Positions 34,245 to 42,374 of a stretch of DNA of 62,527 nucleotides are shown here, one piece after another; position 1 is the stretch's first letter, and every line of letters begins with the position of its first letter. The translations under genes were made by a program, and so were the position numbers. Origin of the DNA: Clostridia bacterium (GTDB lineage Bacteria > Bacillota > Clostridia > Christensenellales > Pumilibacteraceae); the NCBI GenBank assembly GCA_017623455.1, contig JAGAPA010000035.1:1-62527 (forward strand). Direction: 5' to 3'. The notes under the pieces were generated by a model. The model did no database searches. It was not told where the DNA came from and saw nothing but the letters and a program-made list of their open reading frames with translations.

Positions 34245-34628
34245 TTATCTATTGTATTTTCTGAACGCGCTTACAAGAATCTGCTGAGGGAACTCAGGAT
34301 CCACAAACTGAGGAACCTCCTCCGCCTTCAACTGATTTTGACCTTGTACTCTGATTACGGATTCTCTTACTGCCTCTATAACCGCTGCAGGAGCTACGCC
34401 TCTGGGGCATCTCTCTACACACGCCATACAAGAAAGGCAATACCAAATGGATTTACTTTCCAAAAGTTTATCTGTCTGTCCTTTTGCAATAAGCGACACG
34501 AATTGATGAGGTTTGATATCCATGCTGTCAAACATAGGACATCTACCCGAACACTTTCCGCACTTCATGCACTGTTTTGCGTTAGTTCCGCTCAATTCGC
34601 TAATAATTTTAGCCTGTTCGTTATTCAT
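34245..34628 (-). CDS. hdrC: Heterodisulfide reductase subunit C-like 4Fe-4S protein
   Basis: The 127-residue protein has two CxxCxxCxxxCP motifs, CMKCGKCSGRCP and CLSCMACVERCP, and a helical tail, as in HdrC. It should shuttle electrons between the HdrA flavin and the catalytic HdrB. It starts 13 bases after hdrB, with GAGG before its ATG, and is followed by hdrA after 18 bases. Length is normal for a soluble HdrC; no membrane segment is present, so the whole complex is expected in the cytoplasm. Confidence 0.9.
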   Translation of the reverse strand: MNNEQAKIISELSGTNAKQCMKCGKCSGRCPMFDSMDIKPHQFVSLIAKGQTDKLLESKSIWYCLSCMACVERCPRGVAPAAVIEAVRESVIRVQGQNQLKAEEVPQFVDPEFPQQILVSAFRKYNR

Positions 34629-34641
34629 ATTGCTACCTCAC

Positions 34642-35439
34642 TTAAATTAAGCCAAGAGCTTGAGCAAGCAACTCGGTTAAGTATTTAACAGGCAAGGAAC
34701 CGTCACTGTTGTGGTTGAGATTATACCAACAAGCAGGGCAAGCAGTAATAAGCATATCTGCTCCGTTTGCTTTTGCATTATTAACGATTCTATTCGCCGT
34801 CTTTTTAACAACTTCCTTATCCTTTAAAGATACGTAAGCTCCGCAACATTCGTTTCTCATTGCGTATACAACGGGAGTTGCGCCTATCGCTTTGATAAAA
34901 TCTTCCAAAATCGTGGGATTTTCGGGATTATCAAACTGCAATACGGAACTTGGTCTTAAAAGCAAGCATCCGTAATAAGCACCAATCTTTACTCCCTTTA
35001 GGGGATTTACTACCTTAGCTTTAAGGTTTGCCCAGCCTACCGTGTCACGAAGCATTTCAAGATAATGAATAACCTCGGTTTCTCCGTTATACTCGTCGCC
35101 TTCGGCAAGATATCCGGTAGCCTTAAGATAGTTGTTAGCCTTGAGATTAATGTTTTCATCGTTCTTCATATCATTGTTAACACGCTTGATAACGTTATAA
35201 CAAGCAGAACAAAGTGTAAGAAGCTTTCCGTCCTGTTTTTTAGCGCTGTCAAGCGCTCTTACTGCGGACAATTTACGAGCGATTTCGTCCTTTGCTTGGG
35301 GATAAACCGCACCGCAACACTGCCAATTCTCGATTTCTTCCATATCGATTCCAAGCGCTTCTGCGCTCTTTCTCGCATAGATATCAAGATCTTTACCTTG
35401 TGTTTTGAGGGTACAACCCGGATAATAACTAAATTTCAT
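34642..35439 (-). CDS. hdrB: Heterodisulfide reductase subunit B-like CCG-domain protein
   Basis: The 265-residue protein has both CCG domains of HdrB. The first contains YPGCTLKT, NWQCCGAVYPQ and LCSACYNV; the second contains YYGCLLLRP, NECCGAYVSL and ACPACWYNL. In methanogens these cysteines hold two noncubane 4Fe-4S clusters at the disulfide-reducing site. Because both motifs are intact, the protein may reduce a disulfide-like substrate, or serve as an electron connector to the fumarate reductase-like pair in this operon. The methanogen disulfide CoM-S-S-CoB is not expected here. Its ATG follows AAGGAAAG, 22 bases after the fumC stop. Confidence 0.9.
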   Translation of the reverse strand: MKFSYYPGCTLKTQGKDLDIYARKSAEALGIDMEEIENWQCCGAVYPQAKDEIARKLSAVRALDSAKKQDGKLLTLCSACYNVIKRVNNDMKNDENINLKANNYLKATGYLAEGDEYNGETEVIHYLEMLRDTVGWANLKAKVVNPLKGVKIGAYYGCLLLRPSSVLQFDNPENPTILEDFIKAIGATPVVYAMRNECCGAYVSLKDKEVVKKTANRIVNNAKANGADMLITACPACWYNLNHNSDGSLPVKYLTELLAQALGLI

Positions 35440-35461
35440 CTTTGTCTTTCCTTAATTTATA

Positions 35462-36835
35462 TTATTTTTTGTATGCCATATCTTCGGGGTGGAATACTTC
35501 ATCAAACTTTGCGGAGGTAAGGAATCCGAGAGATACGCAAGCCTCTTTAAGTGAAATATTCTCCTTGTATGCCTTCTTAGCCGTCTTAGCCGCATTTTCA
35601 TATCCGATATAAGGATTAAGCGCGGTTACGAGCATAAGAGAATTGTAAAGATTATGATTCATCTTATCCTTATTAGCCTTAATTCCGCTTACACACTTAT
35701 CGTGGAAGGAATTAATTCCGTCTGCAAGAAGTCTTACGGACTGAAGGAAATTGTAGATAATAACGGGCATAAATACGTTAAGTTCGAAGTTGCCCTGAGA
35801 AGCTGCCATTCCAACGGCTGTATCGTTTCCGATAACCTGTACTGCAACCATCGTCATAGACTCACACTGGGTGGGATTAACCTTACCGGGCATAATGGAC
35901 GAACCGGGTTCGTTTTCGGGAATGAATATCTCTCCAAGACCGCAACGAGGACCGGATGCAAGCCAACGAATGTCGTTTGCAATCTTCATAAGGTTTGCAG
36001 CCAACGCCTTAAGTGCTCCGTGAGCAAATACGAGCTCATCCTTTGACGTAAGAGCATGATACTTATTCTCCGCGGTTACAAACTCTTTTCCGGTAAGTCC
36101 GCTTACCTGCTTTGCAACTTCCTCTGCAAAACCAACGGGAGCGTTAAGACCGGTTCCTACTGCTGTTCCGCCAAGAGCAAGCTCCTTAAGGCCGCCAAGA
36201 GCAAGTGTAAGCATACCCTTGGTTTTTTCAATCATATTTCTCCATCCGCTGATTTCTTGCGAGAAAGCAATTGGAACTGCGTCCTGAAGATGAGTTCTTC
36301 CGCTCTTTACAATACCTTCGTTTTCTGCCTCCAAACGCTTGAACGTCGCAATAAGCTTATCCATTGCGGGGAAGAGTTTGTCTTCAATTGCAAGAACAGC
36401 AGCTATATGCATTGCGGTGGGGAAAGTGTCGTTAGAGCTCTGGCTCATATTGATATGATCATTGGGATGAAGAATCTTTTCGCCTGCAATCTCATTACCA
36501 CGGTTTGCAATAACCTCGTTCGCGTTCATATTAGACTGAGTTCCACTACCTGTCTGCCATACAACGAGAGGGAAATGCTCGTAGAGCTTACCTGCAATTA
36601 CCTCGTCACAAGCTTTGCAGATAGCCTCGAGTTTCTTCTCGTCGAGTTTGCCAAGCTTATTATTTGCAAGAGCAGCAGCCTTTTTGAGGATTCCGAATGC
36701 GTGAGTGATTTCTCTGGGCATAATTTCGTCACCGATAACAAAGTTCTCGTGGCTACGCTCAGTTTGAGCTGCCCAATACTTGTCAGCAGGAACTCTCATT
36801 TCGCCCATTGTGTCTTTTTCTATACGGTATTCCAT
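35462..36835 (-). CDS. fumC: Fumarate hydratase, class II
   Basis: The 457-residue enzyme reversibly dehydrates malate to fumarate without an Fe-S cluster. It shows the family motifs [30 protein letters not shown] (B-site and A-site residues), TGLNAPVGF and the signature [13 protein letters not shown] with the catalytic serine. Length and motifs match class II fumarases rather than aspartase or argininosuccinate lyase. It is placed between malate dehydrogenase and hdrB, linking malate to the fumarate reductase-like enzyme downstream. AAGGAG precedes the ATG by about ten bases. Confidence 0.95.
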   Translation of the reverse strand: MEYRIEKDTMGEMRVPADKYWAAQTERSHENFVIGDEIMPREITHAFGILKKAAALANNKLGKLDEKKLEAICKACDEVIAGKLYEHFPLVVWQTGSGTQSNMNANEVIANRGNEIAGEKILHPNDHINMSQSSNDTFPTAMHIAAVLAIEDKLFPAMDKLIATFKRLEAENEGIVKSGRTHLQDAVPIAFSQEISGWRNMIEKTKGMLTLALGGLKELALGGTAVGTGLNAPVGFAEEVAKQVSGLTGKEFVTAENKYHALTSKDELVFAHGALKALAANLMKIANDIRWLASGPRCGLGEIFIPENEPGSSIMPGKVNPTQCESMTMVAVQVIGNDTAVGMAASQGNFELNVFMPVIIYNFLQSVRLLADGINSFHDKCVSGIKANKDKMNHNLYNSLMLVTALNPYIGYENAAKTAKKAYKENISLKEACVSLGFLTSAKFDEVFHPEDMAYKK

Positions 36836-36893
36836 TTTTTAGGACTCCTTAAATTAAATTTTTCTGTTTTGCCATACCCTTTTATAGGGCTAA

Positions 36894-36918
36894 TCGCAGG
36901 ACGGTTCTCCTCCTGCGA
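36894..36918 (-). other. Intercistronic hairpin between mdh and fumC
   Basis: TCGCAGGA and TCCTGCGA form a perfect 8-bp stem around a 9-base loop in the gap between malate dehydrogenase and fumarase. There is no T-run after it on the transcribed strand, so mRNA processing or stability is a likelier role than termination. Confidence 0.55.
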
Positions 36919-36939
36919 ATAATTGTCTTACTTATAATA

Positions 36940-37887
36940 TTAGTTCAAAGCTTCTGCAATAACTTTCTTAAGAGCGTCTGCAGATGCTACAAGCTTAAGT
37001 CTTTCTTCTTCGGTGATGGGGGCTTCAATCGTAGTCTTAATGCCGTTGCAATTTACGATAGCCATAATGCTTACGCAAACATCCTCGATTCCATATTCGC
37101 CCTGCATAAGAACGGAAACGGTAAAGATAGAATCAATATCGGAAGAAAGGCACTTAACGAGCTGACAAACGGACGCTGCTATACCGTAGTTGGTTACGCC
37201 TTTGTTTGCAATAATCTGTCCACCCGACTTTCTTACGTACTCAACAACTTCGTCTTCGTTGAATTCCTTTACGCCTTCGGGAATTTCCTTAAGGCTCTTG
37301 GTGTACTGTTCAAGAGGAATACCTGCAACGGTAGCCATAGACCAAGGAACAAAAGAGGTATCGCCGTGCTCGCCGAACACGTTTGCGTCAACCTGATTCT
37401 GATTAACCTTGAAGAATTCTGCAATTCTGGTACGAAGTCTTGCGGTGTCAAGCAAAGTACCCGAACCAATAACTCTTTCTGCAGGAAGTCCGGTTTCTTT
37501 GATAAACACGTAGGTAAGGATATCTACGGGGTTAGCAACGAGAATATACTTCGCGTCGGGAGCATGCTTTGCAATCTGGGGTGCTATGCTCTTAATAATT
37601 TTTACGTTAGCCTGAACGAGGTCAATTCTCGTCATACCGGGCTTTCTGGGCATACCGGACGTGATGATTACGATATCCGAACCCTCTGCGTCCTCGTAAG
37701 AACCAGCTCTTACTACTGCAGGTGAAAGGTAAGGAGTAGCTTGGAAAATATCCATTGCTTCGCCTTTCGCTTTTGCTTCGTTGATATCAATAAGCAAAAT
37801 GTCAGATGCAAGATCTCTTGCTGCGAGTGTGTAAGCGATAGATGCGCCTACGGTTCCTGCGCCGATGATTGTAACTTTGTTTTTCAT
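36940..37887 (-). CDS. mdh: Malate dehydrogenase (lactate/malate dehydrogenase family)
   Basis: The 315-residue enzyme interconverts oxaloacetate and malate with NAD(H). The Rossmann motif is GAGTVGASIAYTLA and the aspartate in DILLIDI favours NAD. The specificity loop reads SGMPRKPGMTR; arginine in this loop selects malate, whereas lactate dehydrogenases have glutamine, so malate is the expected substrate. NPVDILTY, GSGTLLDTAR and the catalytic GEHGDTSF histidine follow. I place the start at the ATG at 37887, eight bases after GGGAG; the ATG five codons upstream overlaps that ribosome site. It lies 22 bases after rex and is the first enzyme of the redox operon. Confidence 0.93.
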   Translation of the reverse strand: MKNKVTIIGAGTVGASIAYTLAARDLASDILLIDINEAKAKGEAMDIFQATPYLSPAVVRAGSYEDAEGSDIVIITSGMPRKPGMTRIDLVQANVKIIKSIAPQIAKHAPDAKYILVANPVDILTYVFIKETGLPAERVIGSGTLLDTARLRTRIAEFFKVNQNQVDANVFGEHGDTSFVPWSMATVAGIPLEQYTKSLKEIPEGVKEFNEDEVVEYVRKSGGQIIANKGVTNYGIAASVCQLVKCLSSDIDSIFTVSVLMQGEYGIEDVCVSIMAIVNCNGIKTTIEAPITEEERLKLVASADALKKVIAEALN

Positions 37888-37909
37888 TGTTTTATCTCCC
37901 ATTTATAAT

Positions 37910-38530
37910 TTATTTTTCTTTTAACTGTTTTGATAGAACTGCCAGCGATGCCGCTAAGTTCTCGTTTTTAACTACAACCGTATCCGGTACCACAATATGA
38001 GTAGGTGAAAAATTCCAAATAGCTTTTATTCCTACGCTAACTAACTTATCTGCCGTGGACTGCGCAAAAGACGCCGGAACCGTTATAATTGCCATTGCTA
38101 TTCCGTTATCTTTAACGTAGCCTGAAATTTGTTTTTCGTCGAAAATAGGTTTACCGCCAATATTCTTTCCAAACAACTCTTCTCTTACGTCAAAGCCTGC
38201 TACTATTTCCAAACCGAACTGCGCAAATCCATCGTATTCGAGTAAAGCCTGTCCAAGCCTTCCTACTCCTACTATTACTGCGCTATTCTCGTCGTTTGCC
38301 CCAAGATAACTTTCAAGCTCGTTTATTAACTTGTGAACTTCATACCCAACTTTAGGTTTTCCGCCACAACTGATAGATGCAAGGTCTTTTCTAACTTGTA
38401 CTTCACCCAAGTTCAAAGCTCCAGCAATTTGAGTTGCGGATATATTAGGTTGAGATACGTCCAACGATTTAAGATAGTGCAAATATATTGGCAATCTGCG
38501 AATCGTGGACAACGAAATCTCAGTTTTCAT
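37910..38530 (-). CDS. rex: Redox-sensing transcriptional repressor Rex
   Basis: The 206-residue protein has an N-terminal winged helix (TIRRLPIYLHYL, SATQIAGALNLGEVQVRKDLASIS) and a Rossmann domain (VIVGVGRLGQALLEY, then GFDV) that senses the NADH/NAD+ ratio. The C-terminal helix is swapped in the dimer. Rex represses fermentative and reductive genes when NADH is low. It is the first gene of the malate-fumarate-Hdr-Flx operon and so probably controls it and itself. A classical Rex operator (TTGTTAA-N4-TTAACAA type) is not obvious at its promoter; other palindromes nearby are listed separately. The ATG follows AGGAGAAGTT. Confidence 0.94.
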   Translation of the reverse strand: MKTEISLSTIRRLPIYLHYLKSLDVSQPNISATQIAGALNLGEVQVRKDLASISCGGKPKVGYEVHKLINELESYLGANDENSAVIVGVGRLGQALLEYDGFAQFGLEIVAGFDVREELFGKNIGGKPIFDEKQISGYVKDNGIAMAIITVPASFAQSTADKLVSVGIKAIWNFSPTHIVVPDTVVVKNENLAASLAVLSKQLKEK

Positions 38531-38572
38531 AACTTCTCCTGTTCTCTGTTTGTTCTCTGATTATTTTCGCCT

Positions 38573-38629
38573 ATCGATATTTTTTTATCGATTCTAATTT
38601 ATTATAGCAAATACTTAAACAAAAATCAA
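38573..38629 (-). promoter_or_regulatory. Promoter of the rex-mdh-hdr-flx operon with downstream palindrome
   Basis: TTGATT (38624-38629) and TATAAT (38601-38606) on the minus strand are 17 bp apart. Just downstream, in the presumed 5' UTR, lies the 20-bp palindrome ATCGATA-N6-TATCGAT (38573-38592), a possible operator or mRNA hairpin. Confidence 0.8.
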
Positions 38630-38717
38630 CAAAATAAATGAAAATACTGTGCACTTTTTAAATTTTTTTTGAAAATTTTTTTAGCAAGTATATATATAAT
38701 ATATAAAATCGTAGAAA

Positions 38718-38766
38718 GTTAGCGGTTGCTAACCAATTTTAAGGGCAATAGTTAGCGGTTGCTAAC
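38718..38766. repeat. Two copies of a 16-bp palindrome GTTAGC-N4-GCTAAC
   Basis: Copies at 38718-38733 and 38751-38766 are identical, with the same flanks (AGTTAGCGGTTGCTAACCAA), and are 33 bp apart, about three helical turns. They lie between the divergent rex and deoxyinosine-glycosylase-like promoters. A third copy with a different 4-base centre is upstream of the copper ATPase promoter (54513-54528). The form suggests a dimeric repressor; the half-site spacing is two bases longer than that of Rex. The regulator is unknown. Confidence 0.75.
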
Positions 38767-38832
38767 CAAAAATTTAACGATTTTTCAATAAATATTTGAT
38801 TATATTAAAATTTTAATTTTTTTGTAAATAAG

Positions 38833-38861
38833 TTGATTTTTCGTGCGTTTTAGCGTATAAT
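38833..38861 (+). promoter_or_regulatory. Promoter of the deoxyinosine-glycosylase-like gene
   Basis: TTGATT (38833-38838) and TATAAT (38856-38861) are 17 bp apart, 28 bases before the start codon. A TTGAAA/TATAAT-like pair upstream, overlapping 38690, is a weaker alternative whose product would run through the paired palindromes. Confidence 0.78.
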
Positions 38862-38889
38862 ATATGAAAATTTATTAGGGGTAAAAATT

Positions 38890-39366
38890 ATGATAATACA
38901 TCCTATACCTCCGCTTTTCGACAAAAACTCTAAAACGTTAATACTAGGAAGTTTTCCGTCCGTAAAATCTCGTGAAAGCTCATTTTTTTACGGTCATAAA
39001 CAAAACAGATTTTGGCAAGTAATTTCAAAAATTTTCGATGAAAAAACACCTGTAACAATAGAAGAAAAGAAACAACTGATACTTTCCAATAATCTTGCAT
39101 TATGGGACGTTATAGGTAGTTGTGATATTGACGGAAGTGCCGACTCCTCTATTAAAAACGCGAAAGCAAACGATCTGACGATCATTCTTAACACCGCCCA
39201 AATCCAACGTATCTTCGTTAATGGAAAAACAGCGCTAAAATACTACGATAAGCTAATCAAACCAACGATAAATCGTCAAGCAGTTTTATTGCCGTCAACA
39301 TCCCCCGCCAATGCCGTATACTCGTTAGAAAAGTTGGTTGAAGAGTGGAAAATAATTAAAAATTAA
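38890..39366 (+). CDS. Uracil-DNA glycosylase superfamily protein, probable DNA-deoxyinosine glycosylase
   Basis: The 158-residue protein matches the short UDG-superfamily members annotated as hypoxanthine/deoxyinosine glycosylases. LILGSFPSVKSRE corresponds to motif 1, FYGHKQNRFW to the region that binds the flipped base, ALWDVIGSCDIDGSADSSI to a conserved strand, and LPSTSPANA to motif 2 near the C-terminus. It would remove deaminated adenine from DNA, opening base-excision repair. It is monocistronic, with a strong promoter and a terminator. The ribosome site is TTAGGGG. Substrate range (hypoxanthine, uracil) cannot be fixed from sequence. Confidence 0.85.
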   Translation: MIIHPIPPLFDKNSKTLILGSFPSVKSRESSFFYGHKQNRFWQVISKIFDEKTPVTIEEKKQLILSNNLALWDVIGSCDIDGSADSSIKNAKANDLTIILNTAQIQRIFVNGKTALKYYDKLIKPTINRQAVLLPSTSPANAVYSLEKLVEEWKIIKN

Positions 39367-39368
39367 CA

Positions 39369-39416
39369 AAAAAGTCCGATACGTATGCGAAATTTTCGTA
39401 CAATATCGGACTTTTT
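39369..39416. terminator. Bidirectional terminator
   Basis: AAAAAGTCCGATA (39369-39381) pairs perfectly with 39404-39416, enclosing a smaller hairpin. T-runs occur on both strands, so it can end both the glycosylase gene and the converging SGNH hydrolase gene. Confidence 0.88.
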
Positions 39417-39425
39417 CATAATTTA

Positions 39426-40403
39426 CTAATCTATATAATTTTCTAAAATTTTACACAACGAAAACGCATATTGCGTTCCTCCCAAATCGTTCGGATGTAT
39501 TTTGTCGGGAGAGAAAAATTCAGGCAAATGCGGTACTAAATTCCAACCGTAAATATAAACGCAACCGTATTTATTCGCAGTTTTCTCAATTATTTTTTCA
39601 GCTACGTCTATACTTCCCATATCTGTCAAACTCTTATCTCCGCGCCATATAGGAGAAATTAAAAATATTTTTGCATTTGGATAAAACTCACAGAGCTTTG
39701 CAACGTAGTCGTCGTAGTCTTTTGCAAACGCTTCCTCCGTTTTGCTAGACCAGTCGTTAGTTCCGTACGCTACGGTAACGTAGTCGATATTACTCTCTTT
39801 TGCTAACTCTAATTCGTGTGCCCTTGCTCCACCTATCGCTTGATTTATCACTTCCACGTCAAACCTTCTAAACAGTATGTTTGTATATGCCAAAGAAGTA
39901 TACATTTGATCATATCCGTGAGTTATACTATCACCAAGAGCCAGCAATCTCGCCTTTTTTATAATAGGAACAAGTTTTGCCCCATCGTCTATCTCAATAT
40001 AGTTAAGCGTATAACCCATAAGCGTGGGAGAAAAAACGGTTATCCTATTAAGTTTTCCGTCTAAATTAATTTCTATTTTTCCACTTCTGTTTTCGCAAGG
40101 ATTTTCACCAACGTGCATAGTCAGTACGTCGTTAACGTATATGTCGAAATAAAAAATACTACGCGACGATCCTTCAAACAAATCCGAGTATGATATCACC
40201 ACGCTTTTACTGTCAGTATAAAAATCATAGTTAACACACGAAGACGACGAACATTTAGGACGAAAAAAGTTAGCGCCTTCTGTCGCGCAAAAACCACCTA
40301 TGGACTTTTCGCTCATACGATGAAAAACTATGCCGTTTTCTTTATCTTCTATTTTTACGTAACCAAACGTTACTGATAGTATTTGAGATTTATTTAGTTT
40401 CAT
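39426..40403 (-). CDS. SGNH/GDSL-family hydrolase
   Basis: The 325-residue protein has an N-terminal beta-sandwich (about 1-140) and a C-terminal SGNH domain: LALGDSITHGYDQ holds the catalytic serine, IGGARAHE block II, AYGTNDW block III, and FFSPDKIHPNDLGG the Asp-His pair. Such two-domain forms are common among carbohydrate esterases that remove acetyl groups from glycans. There is no signal peptide, so it should act in the cytoplasm. The start is the ATG 4 bases after the Dabb-protein stop; no separate ribosome site is seen, which implies translational coupling. Confidence 0.85.
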   Translation of the reverse strand: MKLNKSQILSVTFGYVKIEDKENGIVFHRMSEKSIGGFCATEGANFFRPKCSSSSCVNYDFYTDSKSVVISYSDLFEGSSRSIFYFDIYVNDVLTMHVGENPCENRSGKIEINLDGKLNRITVFSPTLMGYTLNYIEIDDGAKLVPIIKKARLLALGDSITHGYDQMYTSLAYTNILFRRFDVEVINQAIGGARAHELELAKESNIDYVTVAYGTNDWSSKTEEAFAKDYDDYVAKLCEFYPNAKIFLISPIWRGDKSLTDMGSIDVAEKIIEKTANKYGCVYIYGWNLVPHLPEFFSPDKIHPNDLGGTQYAFSLCKILENYID

Positions 40404-40406
40404 AGT

Positions 40407-40691
40407 TTAGATATCATAATCCACAGCCACTGAAGACTGCACAACTGCGTGCATATGCTTTTTAACAACCGAGCAATGATACTCGTCTTTTTGATATACG
40501 TCAAGCTCTTCTCTACTGTTGATTGTTACCTGTAAAATAATGTCATAAGAACGCGCCGAATGAAGAAAATCTTTACCAACTTCAATCTTTAGAGCTGATG
40601 GAACTTTTCCTTCCATAGACTTTAATACTTCTACGGCTTTGTCTACGCTTTCGCCTTCCTTTAACTTAAAACAAACTATATGTTTAATCAT
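40407..40691 (-). CDS. Dabb (stress-responsive A/B barrel) domain protein
   Basis: The 94-residue protein opens MIKHIVCFKLKEGES and contains GKVPSALKIEVGKD and SYDIILQVT, closing with HCSVVKKHMHAVVQSSVAVDY. This is the ferredoxin-like dimeric A/B barrel pattern of Dabb proteins. Their roles vary and are mostly unknown; some catalyse aromatic cyclisation, others are stress-induced. AAGGAG lies before the ATG. It is followed within 4 bases by the SGNH hydrolase, so the two likely share a transcript. Confidence 0.85.
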   Translation of the reverse strand: MIKHIVCFKLKEGESVDKAVEVLKSMEGKVPSALKIEVGKDFLHSARSYDIILQVTINSREELDVYQKDEYHCSVVKKHMHAVVQSSVAVDYDI

Positions 40692-40752
40692 AAATTTTTC
40701 TCCTTGTTTTATGTTTTTTACTTAAAATCATCAATACGTATTGCAAAACACG

Positions 40753-41508
40753 TTACAATTCAACGTCCGCATATACTGCAAAATGGTCGGAAGCAAAGCC
40801 GTCTTTTTCAGCTTTTGCATATATATTATACGATTGAACTTTAACGTCTTTAGATACCATAATATAGTCGATAGGCTGACCGTTTTTATTATATGGAATT
40901 GCGCCGTAATTATGGAAAGTATTACCGCTTTCAGCTTGCTTTGCAATATACTTACTATCTTTTAGCATTGTCGTTGCTTTTTTATAAGTTACGTCTGTTT
41001 CGAACACGTTAAAATCCCCGGTAAGAAACATACTTCCACCCACTTCACTCATCTTTTTTACCATAAGCTCAATACCTTTAATTTGAGCCTGTTTCCCAAC
41101 GTGATCAAGATGCGTATTAAAAAACGTGAAAATCTTACCGCTCTTTTTCTCTTTCAAAGTTGCATAAGAAGCCACTCTTAAACAGCACGCATCCCACCCA
41201 ATTCCCGGAGTATTTGGGTGTTCATTAAGAAAATAACTACCCTGAGCAACAAGCTCAAACTTGCTCTTTTTATAAAACACAGGCGTTCCTTCCGCATCAA
41301 TATCATCTCTGGAACGATATACACTATCATACTCTAAAAGAATATCTGCTACGTCTTGATACTGTTTTTTTGTAAGCTCCTGAAACCCATACAAATCACT
41401 ATCAATAACTTCAAGCTGATTTGCAATGCGCGGTAGTCTTTTTTCCCAATAATTATTGGAATCTTTCTCGTTGCATTTTACCCTTAAATTAAAAGTTGTA
41501 ATTCTCAT
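40753..41508 (-). CDS. Endonuclease/exonuclease/phosphatase family protein
   Basis: The 251-residue protein belongs to the EEP metal-dependent phosphoesterase superfamily. It begins MRITTFNLRVKCNEKD (strand with catalytic Asn), has IDSDLYGFQELTKKQ with the metal-binding glutamate, FFNTHLDHVG with histidine and aspartate, FLTGDFNVFE with the active-site Asp/Asn, and ends FASDHFAVYADVEL with the final His. There is no signal peptide or lipid-binding tail, so nuclease, sugar-phosphatase and sphingomyelinase-like activities all remain possible. GAGG precedes the ATG. The Dabb gene follows after a 61-base gap. Confidence 0.87.
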   Translation of the reverse strand: MRITTFNLRVKCNEKDSNNYWEKRLPRIANQLEVIDSDLYGFQELTKKQYQDVADILLEYDSVYRSRDDIDAEGTPVFYKKSKFELVAQGSYFLNEHPNTPGIGWDACCLRVASYATLKEKKSGKIFTFFNTHLDHVGKQAQIKGIELMVKKMSEVGGSMFLTGDFNVFETDVTYKKATTMLKDSKYIAKQAESGNTFHNYGAIPYNKNGQPIDYIMVSKDVKVQSYNIYAKAEKDGFASDHFAVYADVEL

Positions 41509-41628
41509 ACGTCTACCTCGACTTAAAACTTTATTTAGTTTAGCACAATCTTAGCTCAAAAGTCCACCGTTTTTTTGCTTTTTTAGTATTTTTTTAATCA
41601 TATTTATTATATTATCCACAAAATCAAG

Positions 41629-41657
41629 TTGACATATTGAAAACATAGTGATATAAT
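41629..41657 (+). promoter_or_regulatory. Consensus sigma-A promoter of ppa
   Basis: TTGACA (41629-41634) and TATAAT (41652-41657) match consensus exactly with 17-bp spacing. A small inverted repeat, GATAAATTTTTATC, lies just downstream. High constitutive expression is expected. Confidence 0.92.
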
Positions 41658-41698
41658 TTAATCGATAAATTTTTATCAATATAAAAGGACGGTAGCAT

Positions 41699-42232
41699 AT
41701 GAATATCTGGCACGATATCAACCCCGAAAGAATAAAAGCAGATGACTTCGTTATGATTGTTGAGATTCCCAAGGGCAGTAAATGTAAATACGAGTTGGAT
41801 AAAGAAACAGGTATTATGAAGCTTGACAGAATACTGTATACTTCCACCCACTATCCTGCAAACTACGGATTTATCCCACGCACTTACGCCGATGACGGTG
41901 ACCCACTCGACGTTCTTTTGCTATGCTCCGAAACGCTTCAATGCATGACTCTCGTTCAATGCTACCCCATCGGTGTTATAACAATGATGGATAACGGCAA
42001 AAACGATGAAAAAATTATTGCAATTCCGTTTGAAGACCCCACGTACAATATGTACAAATCCATTTTCGAAATTCCTTTTCACATCTACGAGGAAATGCAA
42101 CACTTTTTCAAAGTATATAAAGAACTTGAAGGTAAAGACACCGCTATTAATGAAACGTTGGGCCCAAGTGCCGCTATAAAAATCATAAAGAAGGCAATCG
42201 AACATTATAAAGAATGTTTTGAAACCAAATAA
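41699..42232 (+). CDS. ppa: Inorganic pyrophosphatase, family I
   Basis: The 177-residue soluble enzyme hydrolyses pyrophosphate to phosphate. It carries IPKGSKCKYELDK, the substrate loop STHYPANYGFIPRTY, and the signature DDGDPLDVLLL with three metal-binding aspartates, followed later by FFKVYKELEGK. All residues expected for family I are visible. It has a perfect promoter and its own terminator. Its presence along with a PPi-dependent phosphofructokinase at 61129 means that two enzymes compete for the cell's pyrophosphate. Confidence 0.95.
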   Translation: MNIWHDINPERIKADDFVMIVEIPKGSKCKYELDKETGIMKLDRILYTSTHYPANYGFIPRTYADDGDPLDVLLLCSETLQCMTLVQCYPIGVITMMDNGKNDEKIIAIPFEDPTYNMYKSIFEIPFHIYEEMQHFFKVYKELEGKDTAINETLGPSAAIKIIKKAIEHYKECFETK

Positions 42233-42236
42233 CTTT

Positions 42237-42272
42237 AATCCCTCCGCTATGCATGCGGTGGGATTTTCTTTT
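42237..42272 (+). terminator. Terminator of ppa
   Basis: AATCCCTCCGC pairs with GCGGTGGGATT with one central mismatch (42237-42265), followed by TTCTTTTC. Confidence 0.8.
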
Positions 42273-42322
42273 CTTTACTCTCAAAATAATAATTTTAAGA
42301 ATTTTTTTCACACTTTTGACTA

Positions 42323-42351
42323 TAGACAAAATGAAAACTTTGTTGTATAAT
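42323..42351 (+). promoter_or_regulatory. Promoter of the GH78-like gene
   Basis: TAGACA (42323-42328) and TATAAT (42346-42351) are 17 bp apart, 23 bases before the start codon; AAGGAGG precedes the ATG. Confidence 0.72.
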
Positions 42352-42374
42352 ATTTAAATCAAGGAGGCAAAACC

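Noticed and set aside
36940-37887. Lactate dehydrogenase as the identity of the NAD-linked dehydrogenase
   Set aside because: The specificity loop has SGMPRKPGMTR with arginine, which favours malate, and the neighbour is fumarase.
38607-38640. A standard Rex operator at the rex promoter
   Set aside because: TTGTTTAAGTATTTGC near the -35 is only a partial match, and the other half-site does not fit TTAACAA well.
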